Shown here: positions 17,611-26,043 of the stretch, piece after piece | Layout of the letters: each line of letters opens with the position of its first letter | Numbering within the stretch: the stretch's first letter is position 1 | Source of the DNA: Sporocytophaga myxococcoides DSM 11118 | GTDB taxonomy: Bacteria; Bacteroidota; Bacteroidia; Cytophagales; Cytophagaceae | Length of the DNA: 64,000 nt | Direction of reading: 5' to 3' | Assembly: GCF_000426725.1 (NCBI RefSeq) | Contig: NZ_AUFX01000004.1 | Location: 620,001 to 684,000 of the forward strand | The notes under the pieces: generated by a model | Seen by the model: only the letters and a program-made list of their open reading frames with translations | Told to the model about the DNA's origin: nothing | Database searches by the model: none | Position numbers and translations under genes: made by a program

Positions 17611-17937
17611 TCAATGCCTATTAGCTTTAATCCGCTCCATTATTCCAATGACTGTTGAGTTCAAGCCACTTTGATTACATACATAGTCTTTAATCTCGCC
17701 GTGCTTATCGTACTCAGAGACATTAAATCCTTCTTCAATGTCATTATAAAAGATAACGTTTCTACCGAAGACTGCAACGACCCAAAATCCGCCAGAGTCT
17801 TGCCCGTAATTCCTTTCTGTCCATTTCTCTGGCTCAATCTTAATAAGGTCCCAAAAATTTAATTGTTCATCATTTAATTCCAATTCCCCTTTTAGGATTT
17901 CGTTTCTTAATTGATCGATTTTAATTGGAGGCCACAT
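17611..17937 (-). CDS. Small soluble protein, unknown family
   Basis: A 108-residue acidic protein with 'GGFWVVAVFGRNVIFYNDIEEGFNVSEYDKHGEI' in the middle, reminiscent of small immunity-like or SMI1-like proteins in which an aromatic beta-hairpin carries the conserved residues. I cannot assign it to a family. Codon use and base composition are like the neighbours, and the frame is complete with an ATG start, so it is probably a real gene. Confidence 0.55.
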   Translation of the reverse strand: MWPPIKIDQLRNEILKGELELNDEQLNFWDLIKIEPEKWTERNYGQDSGGFWVVAVFGRNVIFYNDIEEGFNVSEYDKHGEIKDYVCNQSGLNSTVIGIMERIKANRH

Positions 17938-18041
17938 AATTCCATTTATTAATTCTTACTTGATGCTTTGGTCACAAAGAGTTTACATAAACAGCAAGCG
18001 CATATCTGGTTAATCACATTTAATATAAGAACCTTAAAAAC

Positions 18042-19394
18042 TTACCTCCCCAACCCCCTCTCCACCAACTCCTCAATCTTCTCCCAAACCTCCCTCTTCT
18101 CCGTCAAAGCCTCCACATCTTCAATCTTCATAATCTCTTCCATCAACCTGTCCTGCTTTTTTCCTTTATCCAAAGCCTCATGATACGGAAGATCACTAAA
18201 AGTGACCATGCTGTATAACGGAAGATAACCTGGAATTTTATGGTGAATCTTTGCTTCTATCTTTTTCCTCAGCAGAAACTTTTTATCGCCAACGAGGTCG
18301 CGCATCTCGATAAAGTTCTGAAGGGCCAATTGTCCTACTGCATCTCCTGCTGGTTTCCTCAGCCCCTGGTACTCCTGAAGACTTGCTTTCAAACTTCCAT
18401 TTTTTGTAATCAGATCATACAATACTCTGCAGTCTTCAAAGCCAGCGTTCATGCCTTGTCCATAAAAAGGCACTATAGCATGTGCAGCATCACCTATCAG
18501 TGCTATGCGATTTTCATAAACCCATGGATAGCATTTCACAGTAACCAATGCTGAAGTCGGATGCTCAGCGAATTGCTTGTTCAGCTCTGGTATGAGGTCA
18601 GCGGCATCTGCAAAGTACTTCTTAAAAAATGCTTCAACTTGTGAATCAGTCTTTAATGATGCAAATGAATTTTCCCCTTCAAAAGGCAGAAAAAGCGTTG
18701 CTGTAAAAGTCCCATCAAGATTTGGCAATGCAATCAGCATGAACTTCTCTCTCGGCCAGATATGCAAGGCATTCTTTTCCATTCTGTGCACTCCACTATC
18801 TGATGGTATCGTTAATTCTTTATATCCATATTCAAGATATTCCTGAGAATAATTGAATCTACTCGTCGGCAACAGCGCACTTCGTACCTGAGAGAATGCC
18901 CCATCCGCTCCGAACAGAACAGAAAACTCTTTGTTCTTTATCGTTCCGTCCTGCTTATTTTCAAATTCAATATTGAATTCTTCAATGTTGACCTTAACAC
19001 ATCTTTCATTAAAGAACAGATTAACATTGTGCGCTTCTCTTGCTTTGTTCAGCAACGTCTTGTTAAGATCTGCTCTGGAGACAGCATAAATAACCTGACC
19101 CTCATCTCCATATGGTTGAAAAGAATTGGAACCGTCCTCATGATGAATGTATCTTCCTTTCATAGGAATGGCAATATTCATCATTTCCTGTTCCACTCCC
19201 GCCGCCTTTAATGCTCTGATTCCGCGGTGACTTAGTGCAAGATTGATGGATCTCCCTTTTTCAGGAGCAGTCATTAATGGGTCCGGCCTCTTCTCATAAA
19301 CATCCACTTCGTAACCAGCCTTGCCCAACAACAAGGCCAGTAAACTCCCTACCAGTCCACCGCCGGCTAAAACAACTTTTTTATCCTCTATCAT
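18042..19394 (-). CDS. kmo: Kynurenine 3-monooxygenase
   Basis: A 450-residue FAD-dependent aromatic hydroxylase converting kynurenine to 3-hydroxykynurenine with NADPH and O2. FAD-binding GxGxxG-like motif 'VVLAGGGLVGSLLALLLGKAG' variant at 8-28, the KMO-typical 'GRSINLALSHRG' near 48, and the second FAD motif 'RIALIGDAAHAIVPFYGQGMN' at about 297-317. The length is normal for the family. It is the last gene of the kynurenine group, 3 bp after kynU. Confidence 0.95.
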   Translation of the reverse strand: MIEDKKVVLAGGGLVGSLLALLLGKAGYEVDVYEKRPDPLMTAPEKGRSINLALSHRGIRALKAAGVEQEMMNIAIPMKGRYIHHEDGSNSFQPYGDEGQVIYAVSRADLNKTLLNKAREAHNVNLFFNERCVKVNIEEFNIEFENKQDGTIKNKEFSVLFGADGAFSQVRSALLPTSRFNYSQEYLEYGYKELTIPSDSGVHRMEKNALHIWPREKFMLIALPNLDGTFTATLFLPFEGENSFASLKTDSQVEAFFKKYFADAADLIPELNKQFAEHPTSALVTVKCYPWVYENRIALIGDAAHAIVPFYGQGMNAGFEDCRVLYDLITKNGSLKASLQEYQGLRKPAGDAVGQLALQNFIEMRDLVGDKKFLLRKKIEAKIHHKIPGYLPLYSMVTFSDLPYHEALDKGKKQDRLMEEIMKIEDVEALTEKREVWEKIEELVERGLGR

Positions 19395-19397
19395 TTC

Positions 19398-20699
19398 TTA
19401 ATTTATAAACTCGCAGAAATCAGCAAACTTCTCAACAAAGGTGTATACCTCTGTATATGAATTGTAAAGCGGTGTCGGTGAAACTCTAAGCACGTTAGGC
19501 GATCTCCAGTCAAGGATAATACCTTCTTTGGCAAATTGCTGCACCAGTTTTTTGCCATCACCTTTTTCAAAATAAATCGAAAGCTGAGCTCCTCTTCTGG
19601 ACGGCTCTGTCGGAGTTATTATTCTGATTTTGTAAGGTTTCTCCTTTTGAGCCGGAGTACACTTAATTTTTATCAGAAACTCCAGATAGGCTGTCAGCTG
19701 CTCGCTCTTTTTGAAAATCTTTTTCAAGCCTGCTTTCTGAAAAATATCCAATGAGGCTTTTAAAACAGCCATCGGTAATATTGGCGCATTACTCAACTGC
19801 CAACCCTCCGCTCCAACAGATGGTTCATACTCCGGCTTCATCAGGAATCTTTCCTTTTCATCATTGCCCCACCATCCGGCAAATCTCGGCAAATGAAAAT
19901 TTTCACTGTGCACAAACAGACCTGCCGTAGCGCCAGGACCGGCATTCAGGTATTTATAAGAACACCAGGTTGCAAAATCTACCTGCCACTCGTGAAGATT
20001 TAAAGGTATATTTCCAATAGCGTGCGCCAGATCAAAGCCAACATAGGCGCCCGCATTATGAGCAGCTTCTGTAATTGCTTCCATATCAAAAGCTTGGCCG
20101 GTATAGTAGTTCACACCACTCATCATCACCAAAGCAAGCTCATCTCCCAACTCCTCAATCTTCTTAATGATATCTTCATCACGAAGGGCAAACTCCCCTT
20201 CACGTGGTCCAACTTCTACCAGACATTCGGCAGGATCAAAACCTCTGATTTCAATCTGTGAAGTAAGAGCATATATGTCCGATGAGAAGCTCCCCGCCTC
20301 TGTAAGGATTTTTACCCTTTTCTCACGAGGCCAGTAAAAACTCACGAGCAAAAGATGAAGGTTCGCTGTAAGACTGTTCATGGCAACTACTTCTTCAGGT
20401 AAGGCTCCACAAAGTGCCGCCAGAGGTTTTCTGAAAAGTTTGTGATAATCTGCCCAAGGATTGGTTCCTTTGAAATGCGCTTCGACTGCCAGCTCGGCCC
20501 AGTCATTCAGTTCAGTTTCAACATATTTTTTAGCCGTCACAGGTTGTAATCCAAGTGAGTTACCACAAAAGTAAATCTGGCTGTTTTTACCTTTTCCCGG
20601 AGTTAAAAATTGTTTTTTGAAATCTTTTAGAGGATCTTTTACATCCAGACTTTTTGCATATTTTTTATCCGTGGAAAACTTCATATTTCTCATTGCCAT
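19398..20699 (-). CDS. kynU: Kynureninase
   Basis: A 433-residue PLP-dependent hydrolase that splits 3-hydroxykynurenine to 3-hydroxyanthranilate and alanine. It shows 'YFCGNSLGLQP' near the N-terminus, 'GFDLAHAIGNIPL' (PLP-phosphate region with Asp/His) and the Schiff-base lysine in 'ATWCSYKYLNAGPG' (about residue 245). The start may be any of the Met residues in MAMRNM. It sits between 3-hydroxyanthranilate dioxygenase and kmo. A palindromic repeat element occupies its 5' leader. Confidence 0.95.
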   Translation of the reverse strand: MAMRNMKFSTDKKYAKSLDVKDPLKDFKKQFLTPGKGKNSQIYFCGNSLGLQPVTAKKYVETELNDWAELAVEAHFKGTNPWADYHKLFRKPLAALCGALPEEVVAMNSLTANLHLLLVSFYWPREKRVKILTEAGSFSSDIYALTSQIEIRGFDPAECLVEVGPREGEFALRDEDIIKKIEELGDELALVMMSGVNYYTGQAFDMEAITEAAHNAGAYVGFDLAHAIGNIPLNLHEWQVDFATWCSYKYLNAGPGATAGLFVHSENFHLPRFAGWWGNDEKERFLMKPEYEPSVGAEGWQLSNAPILPMAVLKASLDIFQKAGLKKIFKKSEQLTAYLEFLIKIKCTPAQKEKPYKIRIITPTEPSRRGAQLSIYFEKGDGKKLVQQFAKEGIILDWRSPNVLRVSPTPLYNSYTEVYTFVEKFADFCEFIN

Positions 20700-20770
20700 T
20701 AAGCGGAAGGTGAAAATCTATTTTAGTTTATATTTCTGTGATATGATATGAGGTTCTTGTTAGATCTAAA

Positions 20771-20910
20771 GACCTCACCCTAAATCCCTCTCCTGAAGGA
20801 GAGGGACTTTATATGTGTATGTTATTAGCTTCTATTTGCTTTAAAAAAGCATTTGATTTTTTCTCTGAATTGTTCCCTTCTCCTTCAGGAGAAGGGTTAG
20901 GGATGAGGTC
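20771..20910. repeat. Palindromic interspersed repeat element, copy 2
   Basis: About 140 bp with terminal inverted repeats: GACCTCACCCTAA at the left and TTAGGGATGAGGTC at the right. Each half holds its own hairpin: CCCTCTCC-TGAA-GGAGAGGG (8-bp stem) and CCCTTCTCC-TTCA-GGAGAAGGG (9-bp stem). It is non-coding and matches the less well preserved copy at 1-120. It lies between the dioxygenase gene and kynU, where its hairpins could reduce read-through. It looks like a MITE/REP-like element. Confidence 0.75.
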
Positions 20911-20961
20911 CATTCTACTTCGATGCACAAACTAAATATCTAATACTAATTTTTTGAATTA

Positions 20962-21492
20962 TTACGCCTTTGGTTTAACCGGTGGTTCCATTACAGTGCC
21001 ACAAGCCTTGCAGGTTCTAAGCTCCTTTGAAGAGTAAAACCTTTCCATGATGGGAGGAAGCTGTTTTACTATGTCTGAAATATATTCATACTCTTCGTAA
21101 AGCTTGTTGCCGCAGTTTTCACAAACCCAGATAAAGCCATCTTTCTCTCCTGGTTTTCTGTAACGCTCCATCACCAGACCGATAGTGTTGGCCGGCCTTT
21201 GCGGACAATGTGGTACTTTTCCCGGTAAAAGAAAAATCTCTCCTTCCTTAATCGGAATATCTACAGGCTTGCCATCTTCAAGAATCTTCAGATTGATGTC
21301 ACCTTCCAACTGATAGAAAAACTCCTCCCCTTCATTATAGTGGTAATCCTTTCTAGAATTTGGTCCGCCGACTACCATTACTATAAAATCATCGTTGCCT
21401 TTGAATACCTGCTGATTTCCTACCGGTGGTTTCAGCAAATGCCTGTTTTCTTCTATCCACTTTTTAAAACTGAATGGTCTTTGAACTGCCAT
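20962..21492 (-). CDS. 3-hydroxyanthranilate 3,4-dioxygenase
   Basis: A 176-residue cupin that opens the ring of 3-hydroxyanthranilate; the product cyclises to quinolinate for NAD synthesis. The iron ligands are visible: His51 and Glu57 ('YHYNEGEEFFYQ') and His95 ('LLPGKVPHCPQRP'). The C-terminus carries the rubredoxin-like pair of CxxC motifs ('CENCG' and 'CKACG') found in bacterial enzymes of this type (nbaC/haao). It is the first gene of the kynurenine group. Confidence 0.95.
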   Translation of the reverse strand: MAVQRPFSFKKWIEENRHLLKPPVGNQQVFKGNDDFIVMVVGGPNSRKDYHYNEGEEFFYQLEGDINLKILEDGKPVDIPIKEGEIFLLPGKVPHCPQRPANTIGLVMERYRKPGEKDGFIWVCENCGNKLYEEYEYISDIVKQLPPIMERFYSSKELRTCKACGTVMEPPVKPKA

Positions 21493-21768
21493 AATTTTTC
21501 TCCTTTAAATACTGAACAAGCTCCTTTTATTTAAGTGCACAATTTAGCAATCAATATGGTATTTTTTAATGATCAAAAACTATTTGCCTGAAGAACCTTG
21601 TCATACAGACTGTATATCAACTGGCTTGGATCTCAGAAGCAACCTTGAATAATATTTCCCTGTTAAAAAAATTAAAATACCACAGGTTTATATAACAATT
21701 TATTAACCAGTTCTTTAAACACTATTTAAGGTTCAAGGTTAATATAGCCAAGAATTAAATGACCTTCT

Positions 21769-22785
21769 ATGGCTAAATATCTAGTGTCTGTTGTAGTTCC
21801 GCTTTTCAACGAGGAAGAAAATGTATTTGAGCTTGTTCACGAGCTTGTGTCTGTAATGAATGCTACCGAATACAGCTATCAGATTTTACTGGTAAATGAC
21901 GGAAGCAGAGACCATACCTGGAGTAAAATACAGGCTCTTGCAAAAGAGTTTAAACAAATAGAAGCAATAAATCTGGCAGGAAATTATGGTCAGACGATGG
22001 CTTTGAGGGCCGGATTTGAACAGGCTTCAGGTGAAATCATTGTCGCCATGGATGGGGATCTGCAACATGACCCTCAATATATTCCTGTATTTATTGAGGA
22101 AATGCAAAAAGGCAACTACGACATGGTCGGTGGTGCTAAAATCAGGAGACCCGAGTCCGCTTTCAAAAACTTTCTTGCAGAAACAGGACATAAGATCATC
22201 AAAAGCATTTCAGGGGTAAATCTCAGATATTTTGGTGCCACCTTTAAAGCTTATAGAAGTTATCTCCTGCAGGGCAGTAATATGCTGGGCGATAGCCACA
22301 GATTTCTCGGGGCTATAGTGGCTCGCAAAGGGACGAGATATACTGAGCTTCCAATTGAAATCAGGGAAAGGAAAAGAGGAAAAAGCAATTATAAAATCAG
22401 CAAGGTCTTTTTAGTAATACTAGATCTATTGTTTTTAAAATTCTTTATCTCATACATCAATAAGCCTTTCAGAATATTTGGCCTTATCGGGCTGATCAAT
22501 TTTCTGATCGGAATTGCTCTCACGACGGGCTTTACAGTGGGGTCATTGTTTTTCCAAATGAACATTAAAGAACATTATCTGGCAGAATTTCTGTTCAGTG
22601 TGTTTCTTATACTTATTGGAACCATGTTCCTTTCAATTGGAATAATTGCTGAAATCGGAGTTTACAATTATTTCCAGAAATCATTTGCACCTCCTTATAG
22701 AGTAAGAGAAGTTATTACCGACGAAAAAATTATCATCCCTTTAAAATTAGAGAATCAAGCCTCTGGTCAATTAATGAATGGATAA
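21769..22785 (+). CDS. Polyprenyl-phosphate glycosyltransferase, GT2 (DPM1/ArnC/GtrB-like)
   Basis: A 338-residue protein. The GT2 domain begins 'VSVVVPLFNEEENVFELV', continues 'ILLVNDGSRDHTW', and has the metal site 'IIVAMDGDLQHDPQYI'. After residue 225 there are two membrane helices typical of ArnC/GtrB enzymes, which load a sugar onto undecaprenyl phosphate. It overlaps the YdjC-type deacetylase by 8 bp and starts an operon whose order (GtrB/ArnC-like, YdjC, ArnT-like, flippase-like) suggests modification of a surface lipid. Confidence 0.9.
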   Translation: MAKYLVSVVVPLFNEEENVFELVHELVSVMNATEYSYQILLVNDGSRDHTWSKIQALAKEFKQIEAINLAGNYGQTMALRAGFEQASGEIIVAMDGDLQHDPQYIPVFIEEMQKGNYDMVGGAKIRRPESAFKNFLAETGHKIIKSISGVNLRYFGATFKAYRSYLLQGSNMLGDSHRFLGAIVARKGTRYTELPIEIRERKRGKSNYKISKVFLVILDLLFLKFFISYINKPFRIFGLIGLINFLIGIALTTGFTVGSLFFQMNIKEHYLAEFLFSVFLILIGTMFLSIGIIAEIGVYNYFQKSFAPPYRVREVITDEKIIIPLKLENQASGQLMNG

Positions 22786-23581
22786 ACGTCTCATTATAAA
22801 TGCAGATGACTTTGGTTGGGACGCTTCCGCCACGGAGGGAATACTGGATCTGGCCAGGAAAAACGCTATTTCCAGCACTACCGTTCTGGCGACGCACGTT
22901 ACAGCAAGCGACATAAAGGACCTGATTGCTCTGAGAAATATCTCTGTAGGTTTTCACCTAAACCTCATTGATGGCAATCCGGTATCCAGACATTCTCTCG
23001 TAAAGTCACTCACTGATAAAGAAGGAAGATTTCTTTCCGTTCAGAACATCTATAAAAAATTTCTGCTGAACACATTGAGCAAGGCAGAAATTAAAACTGA
23101 GATTTTAAACCAGATCCATAGGCTGAAAAAAATGGGCGTTGAAATCTCTCATGCAGACAGTCATAGACATATACATCAATACCCTGTTTTAGGAGATTTT
23201 ATTCTGAAAGTTTTAAATGAAGCCGGAATAAAAAAAATAAGAAAACTCAATACAAACAGATTTTCCGATAAGAGGCGGATGATTTTGAAAGCCATGAGCC
23301 TTTATCCTCACAGGGAAACAAAAAAATTTATCAGTCCGCAGATTCTTCTTTCCGATTTTTCTGCTGATAAAAAAGCTGATATGGAGGTGTTTTCAAAGTC
23401 TTTAGCCACTGCTTTTGAAAAGTATCAAACAGCAGAAATGATGACACATCCCGGCATTATGGACAGGCCAGGTTCTTATCTGAAAAGAAAAGAAGAGTAT
23501 GAATTTTTAAAATCCTGTGAATGGAAATCTTTCCTGGAAAAAAACTCGGTCAAGCTGATCTCTTTTAAAGAGTTATATTAA
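22778..23581 (+). CDS. ChbG/HpnK (YdjC) family deacetylase
   Basis: A 267-residue protein of the YdjC fold. 'RLIINADDFGWDASATEGI' at the N-terminus carries the metal-binding Asp-Asp, 'VGFHLNL' supplies His, and 'SHADSHRHIHQYP' supplies further His ligands. Members deacetylate N-acetylated sugars such as chito-oligosaccharides or lipid-linked amino sugars. It overlaps the upstream GT2 by 8 bp and precedes the ArnT-like gene by 10 bp. By position it may deacetylate the sugar on the carrier lipid before transfer (inference). Confidence 0.9.
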   Translation: MDKRLIINADDFGWDASATEGILDLARKNAISSTTVLATHVTASDIKDLIALRNISVGFHLNLIDGNPVSRHSLVKSLTDKEGRFLSVQNIYKKFLLNTLSKAEIKTEILNQIHRLKKMGVEISHADSHRHIHQYPVLGDFILKVLNEAGIKKIRKLNTNRFSDKRRMILKAMSLYPHRETKKFISPQILLSDFSADKKADMEVFSKSLATAFEKYQTAEMMTHPGIMDRPGSYLKRKEEYEFLKSCEWKSFLEKNSVKLISFKELY

Positions 23582-23591
23582 ATAAAACTTG

Positions 23592-25160
23592 ATGTTAGAA
23601 AAAACAGAAAGCAACAATTTCCTTGTTGCTCTTATTTGTATTCTGGCAGTTCCCGCACTGTTCATCAATCTGGACGTCATGCCAACACTCGGGGATGAAG
23701 CAACACGAGCTTTGGTGGCACTTGAATTTATGCTCCGCAAAAATTATATTTTTTCTACAATCAACGGAGAAGCATATTATAATAAGCCCCCTTTATACAA
23801 CTGGCTTCTGGTTTTACTTTTCAATACATCAGGGCGAGCAGATGAATGGATCCTCAGATTGCCTGCAGTTGCTTCTCTCCTGGCTTTTTCTGTTACGATT
23901 TATTTTACCATGAAAAAGCATGTCGAATCTAAAATTGCATTGCTATCTGCTTTTGCCTTTTTAACATTCGGAAGAATGCTTTTCTACGATTCCATGCTAG
24001 GACATATAGATATTCTATTTTCATTGATTCTCTATCTTGCTATTTATTCCATATTCTATTTCATAGTAAAAGAGCGTTATTTTCTTCTGTTTCCTTCAGC
24101 CTATTTTCTCACTTCTTTGGCCTTTCTGATGAAAGGACTGCCGGCATTGGTATTTCTGGGACTATCGCTTTGTATTACTTTCTTTTTCTTTAAAAAACTG
24201 GAAGCTTTATTTCATCCTGCTCATTTTGCAGGTATAGCCATTTTCCTCTTGATCATCGGGAGCTATTTCCTGATTTATAATAAATACAACTCTTCTGACG
24301 ATTTCCTTAAAACTCTGTGGAGTGAGTCTAGCAAAAGGACAGCATTCGAAAATAACTGGAAAACATCATTATCCTTTTTACTCATTTTTCCATTCGAATA
24401 TCTCTTTCATCTGATGCCCTGGTCATTGCTGATTGTGACTTGCGTCCGGAAAGATTTTCTCACGATCGCTAAAAACAACCCCTTCATTTTCTTTTGTCTT
24501 ATCATTATTGCCATAAACATTCCAATCTATTGGATTTCTCCGGAGACAAGGCCCAGGTATTTATTTCTGCTTTTCCCTTTCGTTTTTACAATATTGCTAT
24601 ACTTTTATTTTAAAGAAGGGGCAGAAAAGCAAAAGTTTATAACCTCAATTTTACTGTCAGTTGCATTTGTTGTATTTGTCGTGATGGCCAGCTTCCCGTT
24701 TTTCGCTGAGATCCATGCACAGATTTCTTTAAAAAACTTAAAGGCATCTTTACTGCTTATTGCTCTGACTGTTATTGCATATTTATTCTTCAAAAGCGGA
24801 AGAAAAAATCTGTTTTATCTGCCTCTTGCTCTGATCATAGCCAGGATAGGATTTGACCTTTTTGTATTGCCGGAAAGGGCTACTGTTTCTCCGGAAGTAC
24901 GGTGGAAACAGGATGTAGTAGCTTCTGCAAAGATTTGTAAGGATCTTCCGTTATATATTTATAAGAACAGTTTCATCAAGCACAATCTGACCTATTACCT
25001 TACCACTCAAAATAAAAGAATTGTTCAGAGAGATCATGTCGGAGAAAAAAAGGATGTATACTATATCATGGAAAATTTTTACTTTCAGGAACACCCATTC
25101 AAGAAGCTGTTTGAGTTTCAATTTGATGGCAGGCATTATTTTATAGTCAAAAGTGAGTAA
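23592..25160 (+). CDS. ArnT-like membrane glycosyltransferase (GT39/GT83 family)
   Basis: A 522-residue protein from the ATG at 23592 with about eleven to twelve hydrophobic segments. The first periplasmic loop has the family hallmark 'LGDEATRALVALEFMLRKNYIF', with the acidic pair, and 'YYNKPPLYNWLL', as in ArnT and protein mannosyltransferases. Such enzymes move a sugar from a polyprenyl phosphate to lipid A or another periplasmic acceptor. It overlaps the next gene by 8 bp. It is the likely final transferase of the operon. Confidence 0.9.
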   Translation: MLEKTESNNFLVALICILAVPALFINLDVMPTLGDEATRALVALEFMLRKNYIFSTINGEAYYNKPPLYNWLLVLLFNTSGRADEWILRLPAVASLLAFSVTIYFTMKKHVESKIALLSAFAFLTFGRMLFYDSMLGHIDILFSLILYLAIYSIFYFIVKERYFLLFPSAYFLTSLAFLMKGLPALVFLGLSLCITFFFFKKLEALFHPAHFAGIAIFLLIIGSYFLIYNKYNSSDDFLKTLWSESSKRTAFENNWKTSLSFLLIFPFEYLFHLMPWSLLIVTCVRKDFLTIAKNNPFIFFCLIIIAINIPIYWISPETRPRYLFLLFPFVFTILLYFYFKEGAEKQKFITSILLSVAFVVFVVMASFPFFAEIHAQISLKNLKASLLLIALTVIAYLFFKSGRKNLFYLPLALIIARIGFDLFVLPERATVSPEVRWKQDVVASAKICKDLPLYIYKNSFIKHNLTYYLTTQNKRIVQRDHVGEKKDVYYIMENFYFQEHPFKKLFEFQFDGRHYFIVKSE

Positions 25161-26040
25161 AGAAAACACAATTAAAATATTTAAGCTTCTCTTAAAAATC
25201 TCGGTTTCTTCGGTTGCTTTATTTTTTGTATTCAGGTCAGTAAATATTCAAGATGTTTTTAACCTCGTAAAAAACTCTGATTACTGGCTTCTTTTGCCAA
25301 CTATACTGTTATACTTAATTTCCAAGTACATTACAGCTATAAGGTTTCAGCGTTTTCTGAAAGTTATAGATATCAATATTCCCGATGCCCTAAATTTCCG
25401 GCTTTACTTGCTGGGCATGTATTATAATCTCCTCTTGCCAGGAGGCGTGGGAGGCGATGGGTATAAGGTTTATTATTTGCATAAAATATTTAAAAGTCCT
25501 GTAAAAAGTCTACTGTCTCTGAGTATCATTGACAGAGTGAGTGGAATGGTTGCTATTATACTGCTAGGTGAAATCTGCGCAATATTTATATTCCGACATG
25601 AGCCTCTTTTATTTTACCTTTCTATTATTTCTTTGCCTCTAACTTTTGGAGCTTATTGGGGAGGCCTGAATTTATTCTATAAAAAATATCTGAATGTATT
25701 TCACAGGACAAACTTTCAAAGTATTGCGGGGCAGTTTATTCAGGTTGTATGCGTAATTCTGCTTCTCCTGTTAATTGGCGTTGATAAGCACTACTTGCTC
25801 TATATTTTTGTATTTCTGGTTTCTTCCATAGTAGCAGCTTTTCCTTTTACAATCGGAGGTGTCGGCGCAAGAGAACTGACTTTTTTATATGGAGCGGAAT
25901 TTTTTGGTCTCGACATGAGTGTTTCTGTGACAATCAGTATGCTCTTTTATCTTATCACAGCGTTCTCTTCTTTGTGCGGGATTTACTTCGGAATTTTTCC
26001 TGAAAAGGTTTATGTGCAGGAGTCTTCTGAAAACAGTTAA
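25153..26040 (+). CDS. Lysylphosphatidylglycerol synthase TM-region family protein (UPF0104)
   Basis: A 295-residue membrane protein starting at a GTG inside the end of the ArnT-like gene. It has about eight hydrophobic segments and the family motifs 'YYNLLLPGGVGGDGYKVYYL' near residue 90 and 'FPFTIGGVGARELTFLY' near residue 230. Stand-alone members lack the aminoacyl-transfer domain and are thought to move lipids or lipid-linked sugars. Its place as last gene of the glycolipid operon fits a flippase role (inference). Confidence 0.88.
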   Translation: MSKENTIKIFKLLLKISVSSVALFFVFRSVNIQDVFNLVKNSDYWLLLPTILLYLISKYITAIRFQRFLKVIDINIPDALNFRLYLLGMYYNLLLPGGVGGDGYKVYYLHKIFKSPVKSLLSLSIIDRVSGMVAIILLGEICAIFIFRHEPLLFYLSIISLPLTFGAYWGGLNLFYKKYLNVFHRTNFQSIAGQFIQVVCVILLLLLIGVDKHYLLYIFVFLVSSIVAAFPFTIGGVGARELTFLYGAEFFGLDMSVSVTISMLFYLITAFSSLCGIYFGIFPEKVYVQESSENS

Positions 26041-26043
26041 TGA

